Below are positions 37,444 to 45,969 of a stretch of DNA of 64,000 nt, one piece after another; position 1 is the first letter of the stretch; the number at the start of each line of letters is the position of its first letter. The DNA is from UBA9300 sp963668715 (GTDB lineage Bacteria; Bacteroidota; Bacteroidia; Bacteroidales; VadinHA17), in assembly GCA_963668715.1 (NCBI GenBank), contig OY764960.1, positions 2,480,001 to 2,544,000 of the forward strand, given 5' to 3'. The notes beneath the pieces were generated by a model. It did no database searches, was not told the DNA's origin, and was given only the letters and a program-made list of their open reading frames with translations. The translations under genes and the position numbers were made by a program.

Positions 37444-39828
37444 CTATTCTACTACCCATTCCTGTAAGCCGCAAGCACATTTCTTTTGTCTTTTTACAAC
37501 CATTTTCAACGAAGTGGTTTTTACCGGCTCAAAACGTACTTCATTATATCTCCGTTCTTCAGTGCCGTATTCATCCAGGTTATTAACAGGCTGCCATTCT
37601 TTATTATCATTGAGATATAACAGCTCCCATGATTCGGGAGGACGGCAACATGTCCAGGGTTGATCGTCGTACCATATAATCATGGTAAATGGCCTGTCAT
37701 ACCAGTATACTTTGACAGAAGATACGGTTTCAGGTTTATTAAAAACATATTGAACCCAGCCTGTTGTATCTTTTAATGGCCATTTGTAATAGCCACATAC
37801 CGGATTACACTGGAGATTTGAAACAAAACGCTGGTCATTTATGCTTTTAATAGTGACAGTATCATAGGAGGATAACACTTTGCTTGTTGCTGCAATAGTA
37901 GGTGACGGATCACGATGAGGTATGATAGCCCATTCTTTACAGGGTATCCATACGATCATCTCTGACGGTCCCCTGTTGGCCCACAGGTAATAAGGTATCG
38001 CCCTTACTTCCTGTTCATTCATTATGGGTTTATCATTACCCTGTTGTTCTCTGAAACTGTACCCTGTAGTATTAAGTACATATGTCCCGTCAAGCAGGTT
38101 ATCTTCTTTTTCTATACTGAAGGATGCTTCCGGTTTGATCATTATATTCTGAACATGGCCTTCTTTATTGTCCTGTCCCTCCAGACAGTATACGACAGGG
38201 CCTCTCTGAAGGGCCATTCTTCCCCTGTCAGCCACTACATTATTGTCGGCATATATTTTCATGACATCCATCGGAAGCTCCAGTTTGATTTCATCACCTG
38301 CAGACCATCTTCTTTCAAAGACCGCATAACCGTTTTCTTTATAATATTTTACAGGTTTCCCGTTAAGGCTTATCTTAACGTTATCTTTATGCTCGTTTTC
38401 ATAATAATAAAGGCCGGAAGGGAGAGGTTGTTTTTCTGCCCATCCGGGAATCCTTACCCTGACAGTGAATTTCCTGTTTTTTAACGGATCAACCTTTATA
38501 ATTATTTCTCCATCCCATGGATAGCCGGTTTCCTGCGATATCTCAACAGCTCCGTTTTTCAGATCCACCTTACTGCTGCTACCGATAAAGAGGTTTACAT
38601 ACAGGTCATTCTCTTTATATGCGTAGATAAAACCCGGTATTTGTGGCATAAATCGTACAATGTTGGTAAGACAGCATGGGACACCATAGAATGAAGCCCT
38701 CTGGTATTCTCCGTTTGAAGCAAGTGGATTGGGATAGAAGAAACGGTCCCCGCTAATAGAAACACCGTCAAGGAGGCTGTTATAAAGAACCCTTTCAAGT
38801 ACATCAATATATGCAGCATCACCTTTTAGCCTGAACATACGGTCATTCCATAAGATGTCGGCTATTGAGGCACATGTCTCATTATAAGCTATTTCATTGG
38901 GAAGTTGGTAACGTTTGCCGAAAGCCTCATCATAATCGTATGATCCTGTGCCTCCGGTTATATATATTTTTGATCTTACCATGCTTTTCCATATGGTGTC
39001 GATAGCCCTGGCGTATCCCCTGTCTCCTGTTAATGCTACAATATCTGTTACTCCGGAATAAAGATATAGCGCACGCACGGCATGACCGATTGGTTCTGTC
39101 TGGTCTGTTACTTTCTTATTCGATACCCCATATTCAGTCCCGTCAGGGCCCCTGGAATCGATAAAGAATTTTGAAAGTTCAAGATATTCCTTTTTACCTG
39201 TAGCGCGGTACAATTTCACCAAAGCCAGCTCTATTTCAGGGTGGAATGGGTAAGCTACAAGTTTGTCAGGCCCGAAAACAGACAATAGTAGTTGTGCATT
39301 TTTTTCAGCCATATCAAGCATGTCTTTTTTACCCGTTGCCTCATAATGAGCCACGGCAGCCTCAAACATATGCCCGGAAAAATACAGTTTATGACTACCG
39401 CCCGTTTCACCGAAATCCTCGCCCAGCCAGCGTAGTGAGTCCGGCATGGGTGTCCTGTTTGGTTTTGCCCCGGGGAACAACAGGTCGCCGTCGGGTTGCT
39501 GCGATTCCCTGACTATCTGAATAAGCTTATTTGCCATTGATTCCAGTTGAGGACTATCATCAGTCATCATATAATAGGATATACCCTCAAGTACTTTATA
39601 GAGACTCGATCCTCCCAGTCCGCCTTTATCCTCTAACTGTCCCAAAACAAAGGGAAGTGTAACATTCAGGTTTCGTTCTATCTTGTGATTCCAGAAAGCA
39701 TCCTTCATTTCTACTTCCGTAAAGTGTACGGGATGAATGGGATAATCCCTTTTTTCAGGTTGCCTGCTGCTTGTCATAACAGCAACAGGAATAAGTACCA
39801 TAATAAAATTAATAATGTTTCTTTTCAT
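37444..39828 (-). CDS. GH127 glycoside hydrolase (beta-L-arabinofuranosidase type)
   Basis: 794 residues, secreted (signal peptide to about 21). The family (formerly DUF1680) removes terminal beta-L-arabinofuranose. Landmarks: ERNLNVTLPF, GGSHKLYFSGHMFEAAVAHYEATG, the zinc/catalytic pair in NETCASIA (E317, C319), and C385-C386 in VPCCLTN. Members usually read CCPPN at the last site; here it is CCLTN. The toroid domain is followed by beta-sandwiches, and the last ~130 residues look discoidin-like (YWYDRPFTM, SLKMVVKRQ, CGLQEWVV). The ghost MFS gene sits 34 bases upstream in the same direction, so GH127 was probably the second gene of a transport-plus-hydrolase operon and may still use the ghost's promoter. 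Confidence 0.85.
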   Translation of the reverse strand: MKRNIINFIMVLIPVAVMTSSRQPEKRDYPIHPVHFTEVEMKDAFWNHKIERNLNVTLPFVLGQLEDKGGLGGSSLYKVLEGISYYMMTDDSPQLESMANKLIQIVRESQQPDGDLLFPGAKPNRTPMPDSLRWLGEDFGETGGSHKLYFSGHMFEAAVAHYEATGKKDMLDMAEKNAQLLLSVFGPDKLVAYPFHPEIELALVKLYRATGKKEYLELSKFFIDSRGPDGTEYGVSNKKVTDQTEPIGHAVRALYLYSGVTDIVALTGDRGYARAIDTIWKSMVRSKIYITGGTGSYDYDEAFGKRYQLPNEIAYNETCASIADILWNDRMFRLKGDAAYIDVLERVLYNSLLDGVSISGDRFFYPNPLASNGEYQRASFYGVPCCLTNIVRFMPQIPGFIYAYKENDLYVNLFIGSSSKVDLKNGAVEISQETGYPWDGEIIIKVDPLKNRKFTVRVRIPGWAEKQPLPSGLYYYENEHKDNVKISLNGKPVKYYKENGYAVFERRWSAGDEIKLELPMDVMKIYADNNVVADRGRMALQRGPVVYCLEGQDNKEGHVQNIMIKPEASFSIEKEDNLLDGTYVLNTTGYSFREQQGNDKPIMNEQEVRAIPYYLWANRGPSEMIVWIPCKEWAIIPHRDPSPTIAATSKVLSSYDTVTIKSINDQRFVSNLQCNPVCGYYKWPLKDTTGWVQYVFNKPETVSSVKVYWYDRPFTMIIWYDDQPWTCCRPPESWELLYLNDNKEWQPVNNLDEYGTEERRYNEVRFEPVKTTSLKMVVKRQKKCACGLQEWVVE

Positions 39829-39861
39829 GTCTTTTAGCGTTTAATTCAGGTGCAGAATTGT

Positions 39862-39976
39862 CTATTCAACTTTTTCGATTGCCCTTTTAGTATGAACTTT
39901 ATCATATAGCAGCAGGAATAAACTGGCTGCTACAGCAATCTGTGAACATTATCCGGATATTACCAGGTTTGCTCAT
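39862..39976 (-). pseudogene. Ghost of an MFS transporter paralogue with only start and last codons left
   Basis: Reading the minus strand, ATG AGC AAA (39976 down) matches the MSK start of the MFS gene at 34929-36356. It then jumps to CCTGGTAATAT (PGN, about residue 448 of the paralogue) and, after a small frameshift, reads IAVAASLFLLLYDKV to a TAG at 39862. The live gene has IAVGASLLLLLYDKF. Roughly 440 codons are missing. The upstream ~90 bases remain highly similar to the live gene's upstream block. This is a duplicated transporter removed by an internal deletion. Confidence 0.85.
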
Positions 39977-40067
39977 AATACAGTTGTATAATAGAACCCA
40001 TAAATATAGGGCTTTAGAGACAAAATAATTATGCTAAAAAGAATATTTGTCTTGTAATAAAAAATAA

Positions 40068-40180
40068 GTCGGCAGTCCACAATTCACAGTCCGCAATGTT
40101 AATTGGTGTATAGCGTTAAACGTTCCGGGTTAAGCGTTCCGGGTTCCCTTGTCCCTTTTGCTGGTGCGGACGGAAAGAGA
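40068..40180. repeat. Heptamer repeat cassette upstream of DUF4294
   Basis: Four phased heptamers (GTCGGCA, GTCCACA, ATTCACA, GTCCGCA at 40068-40095) are capped by ATGTTAATTGG (40096-40106), then GCGTTAAAC/CGTTCCGGGTT units. It ends with GGTGCGGACGGAAAGAGA, a collapsed half of the REP-like hairpin at 43485. It shares its start with the cassette at 36449, as part of the MFS duplication. Confidence 0.8.
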
Positions 40181-40216
40181 TGGTTTAATACCATTTATTA
40201 TTAATTTTGTCATGAA

Positions 40217-40831
40217 ATGTACAGGCAACTGATTTATATTATATTATTTTCTGTTTTTATAGTACCGGTCAGAGGACAGGATACTGTTAAAAATAAAAAG
40301 GATAGCCTGCCTGACAGGTTCTACCTGCTGGAAAATGTTATGCGGGAAGGAGAGACCTTGCCGGAAGTTGAGATTGATGAGGTTAAGGTGGTCAGAAAGA
40401 TGGGTGTCAGGGGACGGTTCAGATGGTGGAAATACCGCAGGCTTGTATATAATGTAAAGAAAGTATACCCTTATTCTATTGTGGTAAGGGAGACATTTGC
40501 AGAAATAAACGACACGCTTCGGCTGATAGAAGATGATAAGGAAAGAAGAAAATTCCTGAGAGAATTTGAAACTGATCTTTTTGGCAAGTATGAAGACGAT
40601 ATAAAGCATATGACCATAACCCAGGGAAAGATACTTATCAAGTTAATAGACAGGGAAACACAGAATACTTCCTATGATCTTATAAAGGAATACAGCGGAT
40701 CCGTATCAGCCGTCTTCTGGCAGGGCCTGGCGCGTTTGTTCGGGTCTAACCTTAAGGCGGAATATGATCCGGATGATGAAGATTACCTGATAGAAAAAGT
40801 TATTTACGAGATAGAGAACGGGAGGCTGTAA
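40217..40831 (+). CDS. DUF4294 secreted protein
   Basis: 204 residues with a signal peptide (to about residue 20, VRGQ). The conserved body (MREGETLPEVEIDEVKV, RRLVYNVKKVYPYS, ITQGKILIKLIDRETQNTSYDLIKEYSG) matches DUF4294, a single-copy Bacteroidota family of unknown function. TAATTTTG at 40202-40209 resembles a -7 box but lies very close to the ATG. The stop codon merges with an AGGCT-type repeat. Confidence 0.85.
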   Translation: MYRQLIYIILFSVFIVPVRGQDTVKNKKDSLPDRFYLLENVMREGETLPEVEIDEVKVVRKMGVRGRFRWWKYRRLVYNVKKVYPYSIVVRETFAEINDTLRLIEDDKERRKFLREFETDLFGKYEDDIKHMTITQGKILIKLIDRETQNTSYDLIKEYSGSVSAVFWQGLARLFGSNLKAEYDPDDEDYLIEKVIYEIENGRL

Positions 40832-40880
40832 AGGCACTAAAGGCTATAGAGGCTTTAAAGGCTAAAGGGGCTTTTTAGCC
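40830..40880 (+). terminator. AGGC-unit repeat ending in a terminator-like hairpin
   Basis: Imperfect AAAGGC units (AAAGGCACT, AAAGGCTAT, AGAGGCTTT, AAAGGCTAA) run from the DUF4294 stop. The last unit forms a stem, GGCTAAA (40860-40866) with TTTAGCC (40874-40880), whose 3' arm includes TTTTT. It may terminate DUF4294 and, on the other strand, elbB. Confidence 0.55.
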
Positions 40881-40889
40881 GGAATTATT

Positions 40890-41540
40890 TTATTTCTTGA
40901 TTAATTCAATAATTGCTTTTATCACGTTATCTGCGCCGTTGTATATATCGGAGATGTCCGAATCAATCATATAACAGGGATTGGTAACTATCCTGTTTGA
41001 ATTGTCCACAACTATCTCTCCGGGTCCTGTTTCAATATGAATGGCGCCAAGTTTTTCGATATCGGAGGCAGTGCCTGCATCTTTCCCTATTGTAACATCA
41101 ATACCGTCGAAGACTCCGGCAAGTAAAACGGGCGAGATACATAAGGCTCCTATCGGTTTGCCTGCTTTATATGTCGATACAAGTGCATCTTCAACCTGCC
41201 TGTTAACCGAAAAATCAGCTCCGTCAAAAGCATATGTGCACAGGTTCTTGGCTACACCGAACCCTCCCGGCAATATCAGCGCATCATAGTCATCTGCCTT
41301 GTAGGCGGTTAGAGCCTTTATATTACCCCTTGCTATACGCGCCGACTCGACAAGGACATTTCTTTTTTCATTGGTTTCTTCACCTGTAAGGTGATTAATA
41401 ACATGAGACTGTGGAATATCTGGTGCGAATATGTCATATGTAGCTTCATTTCTTACGATGGCAAGCATGGTCATTGTTGATTCGTGGATCTCGGCTCCGT
41501 CATAGACCCCGCATCCTGATAGTATTATTGCAAATTTCAT
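40890..41540 (-). CDS. elbB: ElbB-type glyoxalase / DJ-1-PfpI superfamily protein
   Basis: 216 residues from the ATG at 41540 (MKFAIILSGCGVYDGAE); an upstream ATG at 41588 would add 16 residues unlike the family. SGCGVYDGAEIHE at the N-terminus and GALCISPVLLAG with the nucleophile Cys are diagnostic of ElbB (isoprenoid biosynthesis glyoxalase). DALILPGGFGVAKNL is the DJ-1-type Glu/Gly loop. The family has glyoxalase activity; the physiological role is unclear. It is alone, with repeats on both sides. Confidence 0.9.
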   Translation of the reverse strand: MKFAIILSGCGVYDGAEIHESTMTMLAIVRNEATYDIFAPDIPQSHVINHLTGEETNEKRNVLVESARIARGNIKALTAYKADDYDALILPGGFGVAKNLCTYAFDGADFSVNRQVEDALVSTYKAGKPIGALCISPVLLAGVFDGIDVTIGKDAGTASDIEKLGAIHIETGPGEIVVDNSNRIVTNPCYMIDSDISDIYNGADNVIKAIIELIKK

Positions 41541-41588
41541 TTGATTTTGAACTTTGGTTTCCATAAAAATATGAAATTTTAATAACAA

Positions 41589-41818
41589 AGACGAACGGTT
41601 AGCCTCCAGTCGGCAATCTGCAGCCCACAGTCTTCAGTCGCAAGGTTTATTTGTTGAGCTGTTAAGTTGTTTATGTCTCGTTACTTATAACCTTCGCTGG
41701 CGCGGATCTCTCCCCGTCCGCCAAAGCTTCATCGTAGGCGGAAGATCCGTGCCTATCACTCACCATTCTCTATTATTCCATTACTCCATCGTTCCATTGT
41801 TCCAGTATTCCATCCTTC
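41589..41818. repeat. Compound repeat cassette with heptamers, octamers and a REP-like hairpin
   Basis: Left to right: AAAGACGAACGG; five phased heptamers at 41609-41643 (GTCGGCA, ATCTGCA, GCCCACA, GTCTTCA, GTCGCAA); TTGTTGAGCTG words; the hairpin at 41699-41753; and five phased octamers at 41777-41816 (TCCATTAC, TCCATCGT, TCCATTGT, TCCAGTAT, TCCATCCT) that abut the stop of the propeller lipoprotein gene. The octamer is the reverse of the TGGAACAC array at 56798. Confidence 0.8.
41699..41753. repeat. REP-like hairpin, copy 1
   Basis: GGCGCGGATCT...GTCCGCC pairs with GGCGG-AAGATCCGTGCC across a short AAGCTTCATCGTA loop. The same outer arms flank a longer insert at 43485-43579. GC content is far above the surrounding spacer. 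Confidence 0.75.
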
Positions 41819-41820
41819 CT

Positions 41821-43089
41821 TTAGAAGGTAACAAACATCAATACCGGATTATCATTTTCAGAAAGCCTGTTTGCAAGTTCTTCAAGTTGTTCTTTCCTGT
41901 AAGCATACTTAGGGGTACTGTTCCTGAAATTTTCACTGGCAATATGTTCTTTGAGCTCTTTTGCTGAGACTATCATTATCATGGTTGAATCGTTTACTGT
42001 TTTTACAGGAAAAAACCTTGGACCGCCATCAATATCGTTATAGATGCCTGAAGTATACAGAGGATTATCCGTGTCGGTAGGTTTACAAAAAATCAGTTCG
42101 TTCTTGTTTTTATCAAATATACCAAGACAATCTGTTATATTTGTTATAACCGGGTTCCCTCCCTGAGATGTTGATTGTTTGGGTGTAAGCCTTTTTGCGG
42201 GGAAACGATTGTCATAATTAACTTTCAGAAACAGATAATTTTCAGTTTCAAAGATGTCTTCAACGGCAATAAAATCATTCATCTTCTGAAAATATTCGTA
42301 AAAGTTACTCCTTACCGTTTCTGGCATTTTCAGGTTTCCCATATCAAATGAATAACGGGGAGAAAGTTTATAATTTTCATCGAGAGAAAATAGAGTATCG
42401 GTAAATTGTTCCTTGAAAGAAAGAGTTCCGGCAAACTCATATACCTGTGTTGAGCCTCCGTTTATTCTTGAACCTTTGATTTCCAGTATGTCATGATTGG
42501 TAAATGACTGTTTGATTTCCCCTTGCATATTAACTAGCATTGCTTTTGTTTCCGTTTGTCCGTCATCATTAGTTATGTGGCCGAAGATCAGCGAGTCGTC
42601 AACAATATCCCAAGGTTCGAGTAGATGTTTTCCGCCAAAGGACAGGGCTTTAGGGTATTTATTTTCAAAGTCTCCGTCTGTATTAAACACGAATAAGTCA
42701 TACGTACTGCTGAAATATATTTTATTTCCAACAATAGAGAGGTTCTCAACAGACTGGTATTCTTCAGGTCCTCGTCCTCCGTGGCCAAATCTCCTGATAA
42801 ATTTCCCTGACCTGTCGAACAGTACCAGAGACAATTTCCTGTCGGAAGTCAGGATATGCTCCTCAGAAATGTCAAAATTCAGGTAGTCTCCAAGTACGAG
42901 TTCAGGATTTGTTTCAAGAGGAATGTATTTAATTTCATCTGCAAACCGGCTTAGATTGATCTGTTTCATGTTATTAATATTACCTGCAATATCAATATTC
43001 CTGATTACCTGTTTCTGTGATTGATCATTGTTGCAGGCGACAAATATTATTACTAATAAGAAAGGTGTAATAATTTTTAAGTATTTCAT
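41821..43089 (-). CDS. 6-bladed beta-propeller lipoprotein
   Basis: 422 residues from the ATG at 43089, chosen over an ATG at 43203 because it gives a lipoprotein signal (MKYLKIITPFLLVIIFVAC). Repeating strands such as LVLFDRSGKFIRRFGHGGRGPEEY and LFVFNTDGDF are typical of Bacteroidota 6-bladed NHL-like propeller lipoproteins. The function is unknown; the family often sits beside SusC/D or regulatory genes. Repeat cassettes flank it, one beginning at its stop. Confidence 0.8.
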   Translation of the reverse strand: MKYLKIITPFLLVIIFVACNNDQSQKQVIRNIDIAGNINNMKQINLSRFADEIKYIPLETNPELVLGDYLNFDISEEHILTSDRKLSLVLFDRSGKFIRRFGHGGRGPEEYQSVENLSIVGNKIYFSSTYDLFVFNTDGDFENKYPKALSFGGKHLLEPWDIVDDSLIFGHITNDDGQTETKAMLVNMQGEIKQSFTNHDILEIKGSRINGGSTQVYEFAGTLSFKEQFTDTLFSLDENYKLSPRYSFDMGNLKMPETVRSNFYEYFQKMNDFIAVEDIFETENYLFLKVNYDNRFPAKRLTPKQSTSQGGNPVITNITDCLGIFDKNKNELIFCKPTDTDNPLYTSGIYNDIDGGPRFFPVKTVNDSTMIMIVSAKELKEHIASENFRNSTPKYAYRKEQLEELANRLSENDNPVLMFVTF

Positions 43090-43203
43090 TTGAATATTTT
43101 TTAACCCGTATATGGATAATGTTTCCGGCAAGATGAACGCATATAGTGCTAAAACAAGTATAAATTTTCTTTTATGCCTCAATATTGCCTTTAAAGATAA
43201 CAA

Positions 43204-43340
43204 AAACGAACAGCTAACCCTTCGACAGGCCCTTCGATGGGCTCAGGACAAGCGACGAACGGCAAAAGACGAAAGACTAAAGACAAAAGGAAAAAGTCTA
43301 CAGTCTACAGTCCGCAGTCGGCAAATGTTAATTGGTATAT
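43204..43340. repeat. Compound heptamer cassette, best example of the recurrent order
   Basis: A CCCTTCGACAGG/GGGCTCAGGACAAGCG element is followed by five phased heptamers at 43255-43289 (ACGAACG, GCAAAAG, ACGAAAG, ACTAAAG, ACAAAAG), four more at 43296-43323 (GTCTACA, GTCTACA, GTCCGCA, GTCGGCA), the cap ATGTTAATTGG (43325-43335) and TTGGT-type units. The spacer 43341-43440 continues with AT-rich words and no gene. Confidence 0.85.
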
Positions 43341-43484
43341 TTGTTAGTTGGTTGATTGGTATATTCGTTTTATTTGAGTTGTGTTAGTTCATAGCTTTTT
43401 AGTTATTCAGTTAACAGTAATTCATTATCTCATCTCTCTGTCTTCTGTCTAATTCCTGATCCCTAATCCCCAGTCCCTTTTGTT

Positions 43485-43579
43485 GGTGCGGATCTCTCTC
43501 CGTCCGCCGCCTCCGTCGGCCATAGGTTGACTTCGGCGACCGGAGGCCGAAGCTTCAGCGCAGGCGGAAGATCCGTGCC
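43485..43579. repeat. REP-like hairpin, copy 2, with nested inverted repeats
   Basis: Outer arms GGTGCGGATCT...CGTCCGCC and GGCGGAAGATCCGTGCC match copy 1. Between them lie GCCTCCG/CGGAGGC and CTTCGGC/GCCGAAG inverted repeats. It is preceded by a CCCTAATCCCCAGTCCC stretch (43460-43480), the reverse of the GGGATTA array at 51312. Confidence 0.75.
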
Positions 43580-43620
43580 TGTTCATATCTGTTAACCACT
43601 CACCCATATAAATTCATTCT

Positions 43621-43798
43621 AAACTCATTCTTTCTCAACCTTGTAAACTATTTTCCCTTTAGTCTTTTGTCGTTAGCCTTTTGTCTTTATTGGTATAGGA
43701 ATGATTAATTAACAGGCATTTAATACTATATAAACTCATTTTAAACTCATTCTCAACTTTCTCAACCTTGTAAACTATTTTCTCTTTAGTCTTTTGTT
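43621..43798. repeat. Direct repeat of a 50-56 base unit before thpR
   Basis: Units at 43621-43670 and 43743-43798 share AAACTCATTCT, CTCAACCTTGTAAACTATTT and CTTTAGTCTTTTGT. A third, reduced copy lies at 56964-57000. The second unit ends in the TTTG that serves as the -33 element of the thpR promoter. Confidence 0.8.
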
Positions 43799-43825
43799 TT
43801 TATATTCACCATGTCATTAAATTTG
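43793..43825 (+). promoter_or_regulatory. Consensus Bacteroidota promoter of thpR
   Basis: TTTG (43793-43796), 21-base spacer, TAAATTTG (43818-43825): an exact match to TTTG-N19-21-TAnnTTTG. The thpR ATG is 31 bases downstream of the -7 box. The same TAAATTTGTTATAT string occurs before the carboxylase gene (62073). Confidence 0.7.
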
Positions 43826-43855
43826 TTATATGATAGTATATAAAAGTAAGGCATA

Positions 43856-44425
43856 ATGAAACGTATTTTTATAGCTATTGATATAAAGAATAAGAAAGCT
43901 TTAACAACACTGGTTAATTCATATAAGGAACAACTTAAGGCTGAGAAGATAAGATGGGTTAACATGTCAAACATACATCTGACCCTTGCTTTTCTGGGTG
44001 ATAAGGATAAAAAGGAGATAGTTAAGACAGAGGAGCTGATGTTTGAGACCGCAGGTAAATTTACCCCTTTTGAAATAGAATTTTCCAGAACAGGGGTGTT
44101 CAGGGATATCAGGCATCCCAGGGTTATATGGCTGGGTTTGACTGCGCCCGCTACCATGTTCGAACTCAGGAAATATATGTGTGACCGGCTCCGGGAGCAT
44201 GGCCTTTACAGTGATAGCAAACCATTTAAGCCTCATATAACACTGGGAAGGATGAATTATATAACTGATACCGGACGACTTTCCGGAATACTGGAACCGG
44301 ACAGGGCGGGCAGCCTGCCCTCTCAACACGTTGACGAACTTGTTTTATATGAAAGTATTCTTAAGCCTGGCGGGCCTGAATATCATGTCATTGCAAGGGC
44401 CGGGCTTAAACGCCTTTCCCGCTGA
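43856..44425 (+). CDS. thpR: RNA 2',3'-cyclic phosphodiesterase
   Basis: 189 residues of the 2H phosphoesterase family, hydrolysing 2',3'-cyclic phosphates to 2'-phosphates. Both catalytic HxT motifs are present: HLTLAFLG (His41) and HITLGR (about residue 123). The N-terminus MKRIFIAIDI is typical. It overlaps the convergent sugar-transferase gene by 20 bases at the 3' ends. Confidence 0.93.
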   Translation: MKRIFIAIDIKNKKALTTLVNSYKEQLKAEKIRWVNMSNIHLTLAFLGDKDKKEIVKTEELMFETAGKFTPFEIEFSRTGVFRDIRHPRVIWLGLTAPATMFELRKYMCDRLREHGLYSDSKPFKPHITLGRMNYITDTGRLSGILEPDRAGSLPSQHVDELVLYESILKPGGPEYHVIARAGLKRLSR

Positions 44426-45821
44426 AAATGGTAATCGTCGTATAGATAATGATTTTCAGATCGACATATAATGACATATTGTCCAGGTAGATAAGATCGT
44501 AATCAAGTCTTTCTATCATTTGTTCTACGCTTGAGGCGTATCCGAATTTTACCTGTCCCCATGATGTTATTCCTGGCTTTATCCTGAGTAATAGTTTATA
44601 TCGTGGAGCTTCACTGATAATCTTATCGAGATAATACTTTCTTTCTGGTCTGGGCCCGACAATAGCCAGATCTCCCTTCAGTACATTTATAAAATTAGGT
44701 ATTTCATCCAGCCTGTGCCTCCTCATGAACTTTCCGATCCTGGTTACACGTTTATCATCCTGTGAAGACAGAAGGGGCCCATTGGGCTCCGCATCATCTG
44801 ACATCGATCTGAACTTATATAAGATAAAAGGCTTGCCGTGCTGGCCTATTCGTTCCTGCCTGTAAATAACCGGACCTTTGCCTGATAACTTAATTAGTAT
44901 AGCCAGTGTGGCGGATACCGGAAGGAGTATAATAAATGCTGCAGCAGAGAAAAAATAATCACTTAGTTGTTTGATATTTCTCTCCCAGGCAGGGAGCGGG
45001 TCAGGATTAAGAAGGATCAGAGGCGTACCGAATATGGCGCTGGTTCTTATCCTGCCCAGCAGAATATCATGGATGCCTGGTATTGCCTTTACAATCAGAC
45101 TATGATTATTAAGCATATTAAGGATTCTTCCGATAATATCATTTTCACCCGGCTCTATTGCAATGATAACTTCTTCCGCACCCGTTTCATTTACTATCCT
45201 GTTGAGATCCTCAAGAGTACCCAACTCCGGAAGGTAATTTGCCAGTTCGTCGCCTCCTTCACCGCTTACAGTAATATATCCCGTAAACCGGTTGCCGGTT
45301 GATTTTTTCTGGCTCAGTATTTTCTTATAAATATCTGTTGCACGTCCGTTACCGCCTATGATGATCGTATTGAAACCAAGCTTACCCTTATGTACCTTAA
45401 GTACTGTTGATGTTGTTATGATAAACCTTGGTATATATGACAGGGTAAATTGCAGCAGGAAGAGCATGGAAAAGGAAAGGTAATAATTTGTGTATTTGCT
45501 TATTACATCATCAAGGATGAGGGCGAAAAAGAGTAGTATGCTTCCTGTAAGGGATATTATAAGTGTCTGTCCCAGATCTGTAAGACGTGATTTCCTTTGA
45601 GTATCTTTATAAAAGCCGGATATATAATGTAATATGAACCAAAACAAAGGAATGATAATCAGTCCTGTATATAACCTGTTGTCAGGAGAGATCGGCAGGC
45701 CGGGACCAAATAGTTTCTTCTCGATAACTATCTTCCTGAAAAAAAAGAATACAGTCCATGCCAGAGCCGAGGTGAAAATATCGGATGTAATATACAGGAT
45801 TCTGAGACTTGTCTTATTCAT
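44406..45821 (-). CDS. Undecaprenyl-phosphate sugar-1-phosphate transferase (WcaJ type)
   Basis: 471 residues. It starts polysaccharide synthesis by loading a sugar phosphate onto the lipid carrier at the inner membrane. Four to five N-terminal membrane segments (1-135), a CoA-binding-like domain (IIIGGNGRATDIYKKI), another membrane segment (about 285-305), then the catalytic domain: YKFRSMSDDAE, RRHRLDEIPNFINVLKGD, VGPRPERKYY, GITSWGQV. It stands alone, not in a visible glycan cluster. The sugar cannot be told from sequence. Confidence 0.9.
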   Translation of the reverse strand: MNKTSLRILYITSDIFTSALAWTVFFFFRKIVIEKKLFGPGLPISPDNRLYTGLIIIPLFWFILHYISGFYKDTQRKSRLTDLGQTLIISLTGSILLFFALILDDVISKYTNYYLSFSMLFLLQFTLSYIPRFIITTSTVLKVHKGKLGFNTIIIGGNGRATDIYKKILSQKKSTGNRFTGYITVSGEGGDELANYLPELGTLEDLNRIVNETGAEEVIIAIEPGENDIIGRILNMLNNHSLIVKAIPGIHDILLGRIRTSAIFGTPLILLNPDPLPAWERNIKQLSDYFFSAAAFIILLPVSATLAILIKLSGKGPVIYRQERIGQHGKPFILYKFRSMSDDAEPNGPLLSSQDDKRVTRIGKFMRRHRLDEIPNFINVLKGDLAIVGPRPERKYYLDKIISEAPRYKLLLRIKPGITSWGQVKFGYASSVEQMIERLDYDLIYLDNMSLYVDLKIIIYTTITIFSGKGV

Positions 45822-45969
45822 CTGTATGCCGGTTGTGACAATAAATAAAACTACCGGGTGCCATAATTATTATCATGTTTTATTAATCGGTTAAATATAC
45901 GAGTATACCCTGATTATTCATGGAAGAATTATTGCTTTTATTATTTTTGTCAGGCATTAACGTTTAATA

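Noticed and set aside
3849..39828. A single large polysaccharide utilisation locus linking SusC/D, DUF5695, GH2 and GH127
   Set aside because: These genes are separated by terminators, fhs, the trp operon, the sigma cluster and strand changes, so no common unit is supported.
43112..43387. 91-codon open frame upstream of the propeller lipoprotein
   Set aside because: It is read through the heptamer cassette and has repeat-driven composition rather than a protein pattern.
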